The notes under the pieces: model-generated | What the model was told of the DNA's origin: nothing | Database searches by the model: none | Seen by the model: the letters and a program-made list of their open reading frames with translations, nothing else | Position numbers and translations under genes: made by a program | Assembly (NCBI GenBank): GCA_945787445.1 | Contig: CALZHT010000012.1 | Coordinates: 20,416 to 84,415 of the forward strand | Source: an uncultured Desulfobulbaceae bacterium | GTDB taxonomy: Bacteria; Desulfobacterota; Desulfobulbia; Desulfobulbales; CALZHT01 | Reading direction: 5' to 3' | DNA: 64,000 bases | In this document: positions 9,152-17,368 of the stretch, one piece after another | Numbering within the stretch: position 1 is the stretch's first letter | How the letters are laid out: every line of letters begins with the position of its first letter

Positions 9152-10204
9152 TTATTTGCCGAATCCACAAATTGGGTATTTACACGTAGCGCAGTTGCGG
9201 CAAAGTCCGCCATGTCCCAGGGCCGCAATATCTTGACGGCTGATTTTCTCACCTGCCAATAGTCGCGGCAAAATGAGATCGAAAATCGTAATCTTATGAA
9301 ACATACCACAGGCGGGCAGACCCACTACGGGGATTTGTCCGCAATATCCCACCAGGAACATGGCGCCCGGAAGCACCGGGGTACCGTACACAATATCATG
9401 GGCGCCGGCAAGAGTAATACCCTCCCTGGTGACATCGTCGGGGTCCACCGACATGCCGCCGCTTGTAATAATAAGGTCAACCCCTTGATCCCGACAGAAT
9501 GTAATCTGTTCTGCGATAACCTCCGCGTCATCCGGAGCCATACGGACAATGTGCAATGCAGATCCGAAGCGTGCCAGTTTTTCTCGCAGTAACGGCTCGA
9601 ATCCATCATCAACTCTGCCTTCATAGACCTCCCTGCCAGTGATGACAAGTCCGGCCTTCACGGAATTAAGCGGTAAGACCTTGATTATTCCATCCGTCTT
9701 GGTGGCAATTTCTACTGCCTCTTCCACGACTTTTATCTGAGCGACAAGGGGAATCAACCTGGTGGCAGCAACCTGATCTCCTTTGTTGACAGGAGTGTTG
9801 TTGTGGAGGGTGGCGCACATGACCTCGCCGAGCATATTAAATGCAAACAGCATTTCTGTATTAATTTTTACCAGACCGTCGTGAGCTGCCACCATATTTA
9901 TCTTTCCTTCCACAGCCTGGCCCGAGATTTCGGTGCCGCCGCCGGCAAGCGCTTTGGCCATGAGAGCAGCAGCTTCATTTTCATGGATTTCATCCGGTCC
10001 TAAATCGAGAACATAAACATGCTCCTTGCCAAGACGCTTAAGGTGCGGGATGTCTGCTGAACAAATTATATGGCCTTTTCTGAAGGCAGGCCCTTTAAAA
10101 GCATCCTGCTCTTCTGTCGGGCCGCGGTGGTGAGGCCGTATTTCAGTAATATCGTGGGGCAATACCATACCCACTGCATTATCAATAGGGATTTTTCTTG
10201 TCAT
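9152..10204 (-). CDS. MoeA/MogA-type molybdopterin-binding protein with Cys-rich tail
   Basis: The 350-residue protein has the MoCF-biosynthesis (MoeA/MogA) fold in its C-terminal half. Signs are VLPLNSVKAGLVITGREVYEGR, LIITSGGMSVDPDDVT and the PGAMFLVGYCG...VVGLPACGMF region that in MoeA/MogA binds molybdopterin. The N-terminal half is not a standard MoeA domain. It instead matches the shorter molybdopterin-binding proteins often found in anaerobes. The C-terminus ends in a cysteine cluster (CRNCATCKYPICGFGK), which could bind a metal or Fe-S cluster. The FmdE-like gene precedes it by 67 bp on the same strand, so a role in molybdenum/tungsten cofactor handling is a reasonable inference. Confidence 0.82.
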   Translation of the reverse strand: MTRKIPIDNAVGMVLPHDITEIRPHHRGPTEEQDAFKGPAFRKGHIICSADIPHLKRLGKEHVYVLDLGPDEIHENEAAALMAKALAGGGTEISGQAVEGKINMVAAHDGLVKINTEMLFAFNMLGEVMCATLHNNTPVNKGDQVAATRLIPLVAQIKVVEEAVEIATKTDGIIKVLPLNSVKAGLVITGREVYEGRVDDGFEPLLREKLARFGSALHIVRMAPDDAEVIAEQITFCRDQGVDLIITSGGMSVDPDDVTREGITLAGAHDIVYGTPVLPGAMFLVGYCGQIPVVGLPACGMFHKITIFDLILPRLLAGEKISRQDIAALGHGGLCRNCATCKYPICGFGK

Positions 10205-10271
10205 CTAAGAATCTCAATGTTTTTTGTACATAGTACATTCTTACTCACAAACAGATAAGGAGAAAATCGTA

Positions 10272-10856
10272 TCAGGAAAACTTCTTATAGTACCTACCTT
10301 CCACACACGGTTTGCACAAAGTTGTATTGTTTTTTTTTACATCACGGTTGTCCTGCACCCAATCACCGCATTGTTGGCACTGTACTCGCCGTTTGGGTCT
10401 ACCCGGCAAGTCAAATTCCGGCACCTCAATTTTCACTATTTCGATTTTGAAGAGTTCGGTTTCCGGCATAACCCGGTATGCTTCCAATTGCTGCGTGTAT
10501 CTGTCCGTTATTTCAGGACAATACCGTGTTGAATTTCCCCGGGCTTCTTCTAAGGCCGTAATGCGTGCGGCGTCACCTGTTTTCAGGTTTACAAAGGTCG
10601 CAGCCATTATCCCGTAATCCAGCCATTTCAGGGAGCGTTTGCCGAGGCTGGCGCCGGTAACGCTCTGAATAGCATCAGTTGCGCAGCGGTCAATTTCTAC
10701 GATCACATAGAGGTTTTTCCTGTCTTTTCCTTGCGGATCAACAATCCCGATTTCCCGCAGACCAACCATTGCCATACGGACACCCAGGACTTGACCTGCG
10801 CAGATATGGCCATGGATTTCTGTCGACTTTTCAAGAAGTGTTTCAAATGCTTCCAT
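10272..10856 (-). CDS. FmdE-family protein with C-terminal zinc ribbon
   Basis: The 194-residue protein starts with the FmdE signature HGHICAGQVLGVRMA, followed by EIDRCATDAIQSVTGASLGKRSLKWLDYG. A C-terminal treble-clef/zinc-ribbon has CQQCGDW and CKPC pairs. FmdE-like proteins are named from archaeal formylmethanofuran dehydrogenase, but in bacteria their exact role is unsettled, with metal or molybdopterin trafficking the usual guess. A start with an aagg ribosome site lies upstream. It is the first gene of a minus-strand run FmdE, MoeA-like, M20 hydrolase, gamma-glutamyltransferase. It is divergent from nosL, and the shared 240-bp AT-rich gap probably holds both promoters. Confidence 0.85.
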   Translation of the reverse strand: MEAFETLLEKSTEIHGHICAGQVLGVRMAMVGLREIGIVDPQGKDRKNLYVIVEIDRCATDAIQSVTGASLGKRSLKWLDYGIMAATFVNLKTGDAARITALEEARGNSTRYCPEITDRYTQQLEAYRVMPETELFKIEIVKIEVPEFDLPGRPKRRVQCQQCGDWVQDNRDVKKNNTTLCKPCVEGRYYKKFS

Positions 10857-11096
10857 ACAACATTACCTTTGCGTTAAGAATATTGCGGGCTTGAGCTTGA
10901 TAGTAATGGTACCAAAATAGTGTAAAGATACCAGCCTTTGGTTATTTCGTAATATACTATATTCAATAAAATTTTCTTTTGAGTACGCTTGCATATGCTT
11001 TTGCTTTCGGCTACCATTTCAATTCCCGAATTTTGGGGGACTTCAATAATCAATTGAGCTTTCATGCACTTAATTGCATGACTCTGGGAGCATTTC

Positions 11097-11597
11097 ATGA
11101 ATAAAGCTGTCCGTGGTCTGTTCGTTGTTTTTTTTGTCTCCTCTGTTCTCTTATCTGTAAATCCTTGCAAATCTGATCCGCAGGAAACTGTAAAATCGGA
11201 CACGCGCTGTCCGGTCTGTGGTATGTTTGTAGCAAAATTTCCTTCCTGGATCACCCAAATCCGTCATACTGATGGGACGGTCAGTTATTTTGACGGCATG
11301 AAGGACATGATGGCCTACTACTATAATCCGGAAAAATTTAGCAAACAGCATAAAGATTTCATAATAGAAATTTGGGTAAAAGATTATTATTCACTGGCCT
11401 GGCTTGAGGCCCACAAGGCTTTTTATGTTTCAGGCAGCGATATTTACGGACCCATGGGCCATGAATTAATACCGTTTGCATCCAAAGAGGCGGCTCAAAG
11501 CTTTAAAAATGACCATGCCGGCAAAAAAGTATTTTCTTTTAAAGAAATTCCTCCAGAAGTAATTGAAAGACTCCGTTCCGGACGTACCATGAAGTGA
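11097..11597 (+). CDS. nosL: NosL-family copper-binding protein
   Basis: The 166-residue exported protein has an N-terminal signal region and the NosL motif DTRCPVCGMFV, in which the CXXCGM sequence binds Cu(I). The NosL fold follows (YFDGMKDMMAYYYNP, DYYSLAWLEAHKAFYVSGSDIYGPMGHELIPFAS). NosL is known as a copper chaperone for nitrous oxide reductase maturation, yet no nosZ, nosD or nosF is present here. Instead a small membrane protein, an ABC transporter of MacB/FtsX type and a polytopic protein follow in the same direction, 13-100 bp apart. The cassette may therefore move copper or another metal for a different target. A gggag ribosome site supports the start. Confidence 0.85.
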   Translation: MNKAVRGLFVVFFVSSVLLSVNPCKSDPQETVKSDTRCPVCGMFVAKFPSWITQIRHTDGTVSYFDGMKDMMAYYYNPEKFSKQHKDFIIEIWVKDYYSLAWLEAHKAFYVSGSDIYGPMGHELIPFASKEAAQSFKNDHAGKKVFSFKEIPPEVIERLRSGRTMK

Positions 11598-11610
11598 CAG
11601 ACATTAAAAA

Positions 11611-11892
11611 ATGAGACCGGTACATCTTCTTCTTGCTATTGTTTTTGTGCTATTTGTTGCAGATACTGCTTTATTCTTTCATGCCAGAATCCAACGCCAC
11701 CAATTTTATGCCAATAAAAAAATACTAGACATTACTACTGCCGGTCTTGGCTTGACAGACTTGTGTGTCTCTACTGAAGCGCGATATACCCGCCATCCGG
11801 CTGTAAGTGACAAAATTGTGCCGTTTATGGATCACCCCGGAGCCATAGAACATTTCCCGACAGGTTCTTTCTGGGCCCCGGCCTTCCCATAA
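11611..11892 (+). CDS. Small membrane-anchored protein in the NosL/ABC operon
   Basis: The 93-residue product has one N-terminal hydrophobic helix (residues 4-22) and a periplasmic tail with several His residues and conserved-looking stretches (EARYTRHPAVSD, PFMDHPGAIEHFPTGSFW). It starts 13 bp after nosL and is followed after 88 bp by the permease. I do not recognise the family. Its position and His-rich tail suggest an accessory metal-binding or signalling role in the NosL-transporter cassette. Confidence 0.6.
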   Translation: MRPVHLLLAIVFVLFVADTALFFHARIQRHQFYANKKILDITTAGLGLTDLCVSTEARYTRHPAVSDKIVPFMDHPGAIEHFPTGSFWAPAFP

Positions 11893-11980
11893 TATTTCAA
11901 CAAATACCGTGAATGTGGGGCGAAGCGAAGATGAAAACCAGCTATTTCAGGAGGTACCGGTTGCATCAGAGTTATAGATT

Positions 11981-13174
11981 ATGCTGAAAACAGTTTTTGA
12001 AAAACACCTCAACATTTTAGATTACTCCCTTTCCTCGCTGTGGCGTCGCAGATTAAAAAATGCCAGTGTCCTGCTGGTTTTTGCCGGGGTAATTTTTCTG
12101 CTGGCATCATTTCAAATGGTAACCCAGGCCTTGACCCAGCTTGCCAAAGATTCTCTAGAAAACACCCCTGAAATCACAATACAGCGAATGTCAGCCGGTC
12201 GGCAGGAAGCAATACCGCTGGCCTATATGGATGAACTGTCCACCATCTTCGGCATCCAGAAAGTAGTGCCGAGGATTTGGGGATATTACTTTGATGAGGC
12301 AAATCTCGCTAATTACACGGTAATGGGGCTTGATGTTTCCGCCATGCCATTTGGCAAGAAACTTAACCTGGCATTGCGCGAAGGACGCTTTCCGGAAAGG
12401 GAAGGGACGGGGGAGTCCGTTATCGGTCAATCGGTTTATACAGCAAAAGATTTGAAAAATAGGCGGGTTATCTCCTTTTTCCGGCCTGACCTCTCATTGA
12501 AATCCTTTAAAGTTGTCGGTATATTCAGCAGCATTGTCGACCTGCTGACTAGTGATCTGATTGTGATGAATATCGAAGATGCGCGGGATCTTTTTGCCAT
12601 AGCGCCAGGATTTGTTACAGACTTATGTGTATATGTAGCCAATCCAATGGAAGTTGACACCATCGCCAAAAAAATTGCTGACCGTCTTTCGGATACCAGA
12701 GTGCTTACCAGGTCCCAGATTATGAAGACGTATCAAGTTGTTTTCGGCTGGCGTAGCGGTTTTGCCTCAGTCTGTCTTTTGACGGCCCTTGCCGCTTTTA
12801 TTATCCTGGCATGGGACAAGGCTTCCGGGCTTTCACCCGAGGAGCGCCGGGAAATAAGTATACTGAAAATATTAGGATGGGAGACGACAGATGTTTTGGC
12901 GGTCCGCTTTTGGGAAAGCTTTTTAGTGGCTGCCCTGGCTTTTGTGATCGGCTGTACCTTTGCTTATATTCATGTTGCTTTTTTTGATGCCACCCTCTTC
13001 AGACCGGTTCTTTTGGGATGGTCGGTGATTTATCCGTCCTTCCAGCTCATTCCCAATATATCCGTCGATGATTTGCTTCTTATTTTTTGTTTTACCGTTA
13101 TCCCGTATTTGGCTGCCACTGTAATTCCGGCATGGCGTTGTGCCATTGTTCCGGCGGATTCTGCTATACGGTAA
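11981..13174 (+). CDS. MacB/FtsX-family ABC transporter permease
   Basis: The 397-residue protein has the MacB/FtsX layout: a first membrane helix (about 30-50), a large periplasmic domain (about 55-250, with VVPRIWGYYF and REGRFPEREGTGESVIG typical of the MacB core domain), and three C-terminal helices (about 258-276, 310-330, 365-390). The ERREISILKILGWETTDVLAVRFWES segment is the usual FtsX coupling-helix region. It pairs with the ATPase gene 23 bp downstream. This class couples ATP hydrolysis to work on lipoproteins, peptides or envelope proteins rather than simple transport. The NosL neighbour suggests a metal-protein maturation role. Confidence 0.88.
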   Translation: MLKTVFEKHLNILDYSLSSLWRRRLKNASVLLVFAGVIFLLASFQMVTQALTQLAKDSLENTPEITIQRMSAGRQEAIPLAYMDELSTIFGIQKVVPRIWGYYFDEANLANYTVMGLDVSAMPFGKKLNLALREGRFPEREGTGESVIGQSVYTAKDLKNRRVISFFRPDLSLKSFKVVGIFSSIVDLLTSDLIVMNIEDARDLFAIAPGFVTDLCVYVANPMEVDTIAKKIADRLSDTRVLTRSQIMKTYQVVFGWRSGFASVCLLTALAAFIILAWDKASGLSPEERREISILKILGWETTDVLAVRFWESFLVAALAFVIGCTFAYIHVAFFDATLFRPVLLGWSVIYPSFQLIPNISVDDLLLIFCFTVIPYLAATVIPAWRCAIVPADSAIR

Positions 13175-13197
13175 TGAAGGCGGGGTAGGGGACGATA

Positions 13198-13875
13198 ATG
13201 CTGATCGAACTGGAATCGGTTACTAAAATATATAATAAGGGAAGACCAAACGAAGTAAAGGCCCTCACCGGAGTAAGCCTCACCATAGAACCTCAAACCA
13301 TGGTATGCCTCAAAGGGGCAAGCGGTTCAGGCAAAAGTACTTTACTTTCCATTGTCGGTTGCGTATTCCCACCAACCAGCGGCAGGGCCTCCATAGCCGG
13401 AAAGCAGCTATCCAGGCTGCCGGACCGATTCCTTACCATCCATCGCAGGGAGACGATCGGCTTTATATTTCAACAATTCAATATTCTTCCCGGATTGACT
13501 GTGATGGATAATATTACCTTGCCGCTTCTTCCTCTTGGTGTATCACCCCGGGAGCGGAGAAAAAAAGCACGGATTCTTACCGAGCAACTTTCCATTACGC
13601 ACCGTGAAAATTTTCTTGCCAATCAGATATCAGGAGGGGAGCTGCAGAGGGTGGCCATTGCCAGGGCGCTTATCAATAATCCTCCCATTATTCTGGCAGA
13701 CGAACCCACCGCCCATCTGGACAGCAGGCTCAGCATGGAATTTATGAGTATAATGAACGACCTCAGGTTGGCCGGCAAAACAATTATAATTGCTTCTCAC
13801 GATACCCTGGTAACAGATCATCCTCAAGTGCATCATATTGTCGGGGTGAAGGACGGACGAATTCATGTTCCTTAA
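13198..13875 (+). CDS. ABC transporter ATP-binding protein (MacB/LolD type)
   Basis: The 225-residue ATPase has every nucleotide-binding motif: Walker A GASGSGKST, Q-loop FIFQQFNILPGLTV, signature ISGGELQRVAIARAL, Walker B IILADEPTAHLD and the switch His in IIASHD. Length and motifs fit the LolD/MacB/FtsE class that partners the permease encoded just upstream. Its last codons overlap the start of the following membrane-protein gene by 11 bp, so the three genes are almost certainly co-translated. Confidence 0.93.
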   Translation: MLIELESVTKIYNKGRPNEVKALTGVSLTIEPQTMVCLKGASGSGKSTLLSIVGCVFPPTSGRASIAGKQLSRLPDRFLTIHRRETIGFIFQQFNILPGLTVMDNITLPLLPLGVSPRERRKKARILTEQLSITHRENFLANQISGGELQRVAIARALINNPPIILADEPTAHLDSRLSMEFMSIMNDLRLAGKTIIIASHDTLVTDHPQVHHIVGVKDGRIHVP

Positions 13876-14875
13876 TTCATGGAGCCTGACCCTTTGCTTG
13901 TGCAGTCTTGTGGTCTTCTTTTTACTGGCTTTTGCCAGCCGAACAGCAGTAAGAGTGCTCCGTTTCTGGAATCCTGCCAGCGACAGCAACCGGCAAATCC
14001 GTCTTGAAAATGAAATATGGCTCTCATCAACCATGGTGGCATATGGTCTGGGCTTCCAGATTGTCTCCCTGCTTTTGTTCGTGCTTGCCGCGAACCATTA
14101 TTGCCAGATGATTGTCGGGGCAATGTGTGCCACCGGTGCTTTAACGGCGAACAGTTTTGGCGTGCCGGCCCTGATGGTCAAGGTTGCCGGTGTCTTTTTA
14201 TACGGATTCTGGATTGTGATGCATCAACTGGATATAAGGTCGGAAAGATATCCTCTGGTCCGGGTAAAATATATCTTCCTGCTGTTGTTGTTACCCCTGC
14301 TTTTCGTAGACATATCTTTGCAAACCCTTTATATTTCTGGGCTTAAGCCGGACATTATCACTTCATGCTGTGCAGTGGTGTTCAGTTCTTCAAGCGGGAC
14401 AGGCAGTCAGAGTTTTTTGGCCAATGTATCCCAGCAGACCCTATTGGTCCTATTTTACTCGGGTATTGCAGCTCTTTTTACTTGTGGCATTTTGCTCTTA
14501 CGGTATAAACATGCCCTGCTTGCCGGTTTGTATTCACTGCTGTGGATGGTATTTTTCGGCGTTGCCATCGTCACTATTATTGCCGCTCTCTCTTCATATA
14601 TTTATGCCATGCCGTATCATAACTGTCCCTTCTGTATTTTTAAGACGCAATACTATTACATAGGTTTTGCAATTTTCGGTACCCTGATCCCTGCTGTTTT
14701 TTTGGGGATAAGTTTGAGTTTGGTCCAACTTTTTTTGGGTAAAAGTGATCTGGTTTTTTATATACGGAAATTCCAAACCTATGCTGTATGTTTTTCATTA
14801 CTGTTTTTAACTGTTTTTGCTTTTCTGTCCTCATATCATTATATTGTGTATAAAATAATGGGCGGAGAAGTTTGA
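13865..14875 (+). CDS. Polytopic membrane protein linked to the NosL/ABC cassette
   Basis: The 336-residue product is very hydrophobic, with about eight predicted membrane helices. A cysteine motif, MPYHNCPFCIFK (near residue 255), lies in a loop between helices, and YHNCPFC could bind a metal or form a disulfide. The start lies inside the end of the ATPase gene. I do not recognise a named family. Operon position suggests it is a third, integral part of the transporter or a membrane metal-handling partner of NosL. Confidence 0.65.
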   Translation: MFLNSWSLTLCLCSLVVFFLLAFASRTAVRVLRFWNPASDSNRQIRLENEIWLSSTMVAYGLGFQIVSLLLFVLAANHYCQMIVGAMCATGALTANSFGVPALMVKVAGVFLYGFWIVMHQLDIRSERYPLVRVKYIFLLLLLPLLFVDISLQTLYISGLKPDIITSCCAVVFSSSSGTGSQSFLANVSQQTLLVLFYSGIAALFTCGILLLRYKHALLAGLYSLLWMVFFGVAIVTIIAALSSYIYAMPYHNCPFCIFKTQYYYIGFAIFGTLIPAVFLGISLSLVQLFLGKSDLVFYIRKFQTYAVCFSLLFLTVFAFLSSYHYIVYKIMGGEV

Positions 14876-15206
14876 AGGGGTAATTGGGAGCGTTCCTTTT
14901 AAAAGAGATGCATCAGTTTTACTTCTATATCAGTAATCGTTTGTCATAATTTCAATGTATCATTCTTGAGATTTCCCAATATTTTTGTCAGGTTAATTGC
15001 CTTTTTGCAGTTGACTGTCCCTGAAAATATGTGATATTCTTAACCTGTAATTATTTAAAAAGTTGCCATTTCAGCTGATGAATTTCATACTAAAGGCCAT
15101 ATTTGATCATTTCTTACTTCCCAGGTCTTGACGCCAAAACGAGATACAAGAAGCACATCTGGTACCGGTCAAACTGGCAAACAATCAAACCAAAAAAGAA
15201 TTATTA
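14876..15206. other. Gene-free interval before the envelope operon
   Basis: There is no coding frame of note. The stretch is AT-rich and contains one good sigma-70-like promoter (see 15011-15040), leaving a leader of about 160 bases before the first gene. No terminator with a clear T-run was seen after the membrane-protein gene. Confidence 0.6.
15011..15040 (+). promoter_or_regulatory. Likely sigma-70 promoter of the ExbBD/TonB-like operon
   Basis: A TTGACT -35 box (15011-15016) and TATTCT -10 box (15035-15040) are separated by 18 bp in an AT-rich region upstream of the lipoprotein gene. Agreement with consensus is 5/6 and 4/6. No operator-like repeat is seen next to it. Confidence 0.5.
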
Positions 15207-16130
15207 ATGATACATAAAAAAATGAGCATTTTTGCCGGCATTTCTGCTCTTAAATTTGTAATTGTTAATTGCAGCAATTTTTTATTTTGTATTTCCTTGT
15301 TTGTTGTTTTCATGGTTTTAACAGGATGCGGCACAACGCAAGTTCAGGCACCAGACGTTGAACCGCTGGCAGTTGATATAATGGAGCCCCCACCTCCCCC
15401 ACCCCTAAAGCCAGAGGCTATTCACTATAAGGATATCGTTCACAGGCTCAAAAAAAAGGGCAATCGGCGGGGAGTGGATTTCTATCAAAATGATACCGGT
15501 AACTACGTGCTGTATGCCATTGAGAGTAAGGAAAAATTCACCTTTGCCGATAAAACTGGCACCTGTCTCTATAATGCGGAAATATCAAAAAACGTTGAAA
15601 ATGCGCTCACTAATACAAAGAATTATGATGTTACTTTAGCATCAGGAATATGTGGAATCAAATATCCAGACGCATCGCCTGATGTCTTGCTGTTAATAGA
15701 CGCCATGGCAAGGGATCTGCTAGGATCTCTCATGAGCAGGCTTGATGGCGGCCCTTGGATGTGGAAATGCTCTGATGAAAGCTTCCTCAAACAGACCGTG
15801 CTGTATCAGTTTCCTTTTGAAGTGTTGGATGGTTCCGAAGATCTAGAAAAGTCGATTTCCCGAATCAGCAGAAAAATTCATGACCCGCTTGATATCGCCT
15901 TTGGCGATGTTGTTTTCTATAGATCTCAGGAAAACCAGACTAAAGTAGGTGTTTATGCAGGCTACGGACTTATTGTTTCTAATCAAGACTGTCAACATGC
16001 GGGCCTGCACCGTTTGACAGGTGAAAATAATTATCGAATTTACCGGATCCTCATGGGATATGCTTGGACCCGGTATCAAGCCAACGACCCGCTATTCCTT
16101 AAGAAATACGTAGCAGACAGCCCTCAATGA
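15207..16130 (+). CDS. Lipoprotein heading the ExbBD/TonB-like operon
   Basis: The 307-residue protein has a long N-terminal hydrophobic region ending in a lipobox (VLTGC, Cys near residue 42), then a short poly-proline stretch (MEPPPPPPLKP). The mature domain ends in a segment (FGDVVFYRSQENQTKVGVYAGYG) that resembles the GDVVFF...VGIYLG region of NlpC/P60-like papain-fold proteins. A clear catalytic Cys-His pair is not evident, so activity is doubtful. It overlaps the next gene by 4 bp. Role unknown; it is likely an outer- or inner-membrane anchored partner of the energised complex encoded downstream. Confidence 0.65.
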   Translation: MIHKKMSIFAGISALKFVIVNCSNFLFCISLFVVFMVLTGCGTTQVQAPDVEPLAVDIMEPPPPPPLKPEAIHYKDIVHRLKKKGNRRGVDFYQNDTGNYVLYAIESKEKFTFADKTGTCLYNAEISKNVENALTNTKNYDVTLASGICGIKYPDASPDVLLLIDAMARDLLGSLMSRLDGGPWMWKCSDESFLKQTVLYQFPFEVLDGSEDLEKSISRISRKIHDPLDIAFGDVVFYRSQENQTKVGVYAGYGLIVSNQDCQHAGLHRLTGENNYRIYRILMGYAWTRYQANDPLFLKKYVADSPQ

Positions 16131-17368
16131 ACAGCAGATCCGCTGACCAATCAGAAGCAACAAAAAATATTTTCCCGTCGGTACCTGATCTTACAGATGA
16201 GGATTCAACGGATATTTTCTTTTCCTTTGATGTAACCGCCTGGGCATTTTTATGGGAGCATAAACACCAAGGCGTTAATGGCATAACGTCTCTTACCAGG
16301 CTGGAACCCAAGAAGAAAGAAAATGATTTTGAAAAAATCGGCGTAGTGGTCTTATACTTTCTACGGGATTTCTTTTGTAATCCAACGAGTTACGGCTACA
16401 TACTTCTTTTTCTCCTTATCGCTATTCTGGCTTTGAATCCGGCAAGTATCCAGGAAAAAGTTCGAGAAACCATGACCATTATGCTTGCTCCGGAAGTCGA
16501 TGTGCCGAAACCGAAACCCGCACCTCCACCTCCGCCACCCAAACCAATCAAGAAAGAGAAAATTGCGAAGCCGAAACCTGTAAAAAAAGAACTGCCTAAA
16601 CCCAAACCTCCGAAACAGAGAAAAATAAAGGAAGAGCAGGTTAAATTGAAACTGCAGCAGCCAAAAGCATTAAAGAAAGAAGCGCCAAAAACAAAGCCGA
16701 TTGCCAAGAAGAGGCTTATGGCAAAGCCGATGGATGAGAAGAAACTCGGAATGCTGGGGAGCAAAGCGGATCGCAAGGCAGAGGATTTTCGTTTGGATAA
16801 TCTTTCAACTACACGCCGGGTCGACGAAGCAGCTCAAGGTTTCAAAGTCAGGGCGCGCAGCTCTTCAGACGCACCGGCAGACCTTCCCACCTCCTTTGCT
16901 GTGACCTCACCCCAAAGAAAACTGGAAGAAGAAAATGTCACGACCTCCCTATCATCAATAGGAAAAAAAGAACGGCGCCTTGAAGATGATACGGAGAAGT
17001 TAAAAATCGAAACAGCTAAAAGAACGGATGTTGAGCTTGAAAACACTGCCCTTGAGGTAGGAGTTGGCCGTAGAGGCGAGAGCGATATTGAAAACGTTGA
17101 TTTGAATATTCAGGTAGCGCAAAGAGATGAACCTGTTGAATCAGCTCCTGATGCATTGTCTCTTCCAGAAGCATCTAAATCTGATGATCTCCGCTATGAT
17201 GAAGAATATAAAGGTGTATGGCAAAAACTCGAAAACATTGGGCCGGTGGCACATTTAAATGCCAAGTGTTTTGGCATATCTGACAATAGGATTGTCAGAT
17301 ACAGACAGTACAAATTCAGGTGTGCAAAAAACCAAATTCGTGAAGCTTGGAAGCAGGTACAGAAATGA
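16127..17368 (+). CDS. TonB-like Pro/Lys-rich membrane protein
   Basis: The 413-residue protein has about 80 cytoplasmic residues, one membrane helix (about 88-105, YILLFLLIAILALNPAS), and then a long Pro/Lys/Glu-rich periplasm-spanning stretch (about 120-205, repeated KPKP and PPPPPPKP units). A charged region and a Cys-containing C-terminal domain (CFGISDNRIVRYRQYKF) follow. A single helix plus a rigid Pro/Lys arm is the design of TonB/TolA proteins, which carry force from ExbB/ExbD to partners. The usual TonB C-terminal fold is not recognisable, and the long N-terminal cytoplasmic part is unusual. Start and stop overlap both neighbours (4 bp each). Confidence 0.7.
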   Translation: MNSRSADQSEATKNIFPSVPDLTDEDSTDIFFSFDVTAWAFLWEHKHQGVNGITSLTRLEPKKKENDFEKIGVVVLYFLRDFFCNPTSYGYILLFLLIAILALNPASIQEKVRETMTIMLAPEVDVPKPKPAPPPPPPKPIKKEKIAKPKPVKKELPKPKPPKQRKIKEEQVKLKLQQPKALKKEAPKTKPIAKKRLMAKPMDEKKLGMLGSKADRKAEDFRLDNLSTTRRVDEAAQGFKVRARSSSDAPADLPTSFAVTSPQRKLEEENVTTSLSSIGKKERRLEDDTEKLKIETAKRTDVELENTALEVGVGRRGESDIENVDLNIQVAQRDEPVESAPDALSLPEASKSDDLRYDEEYKGVWQKLENIGPVAHLNAKCFGISDNRIVRYRQYKFRCAKNQIREAWKQVQK

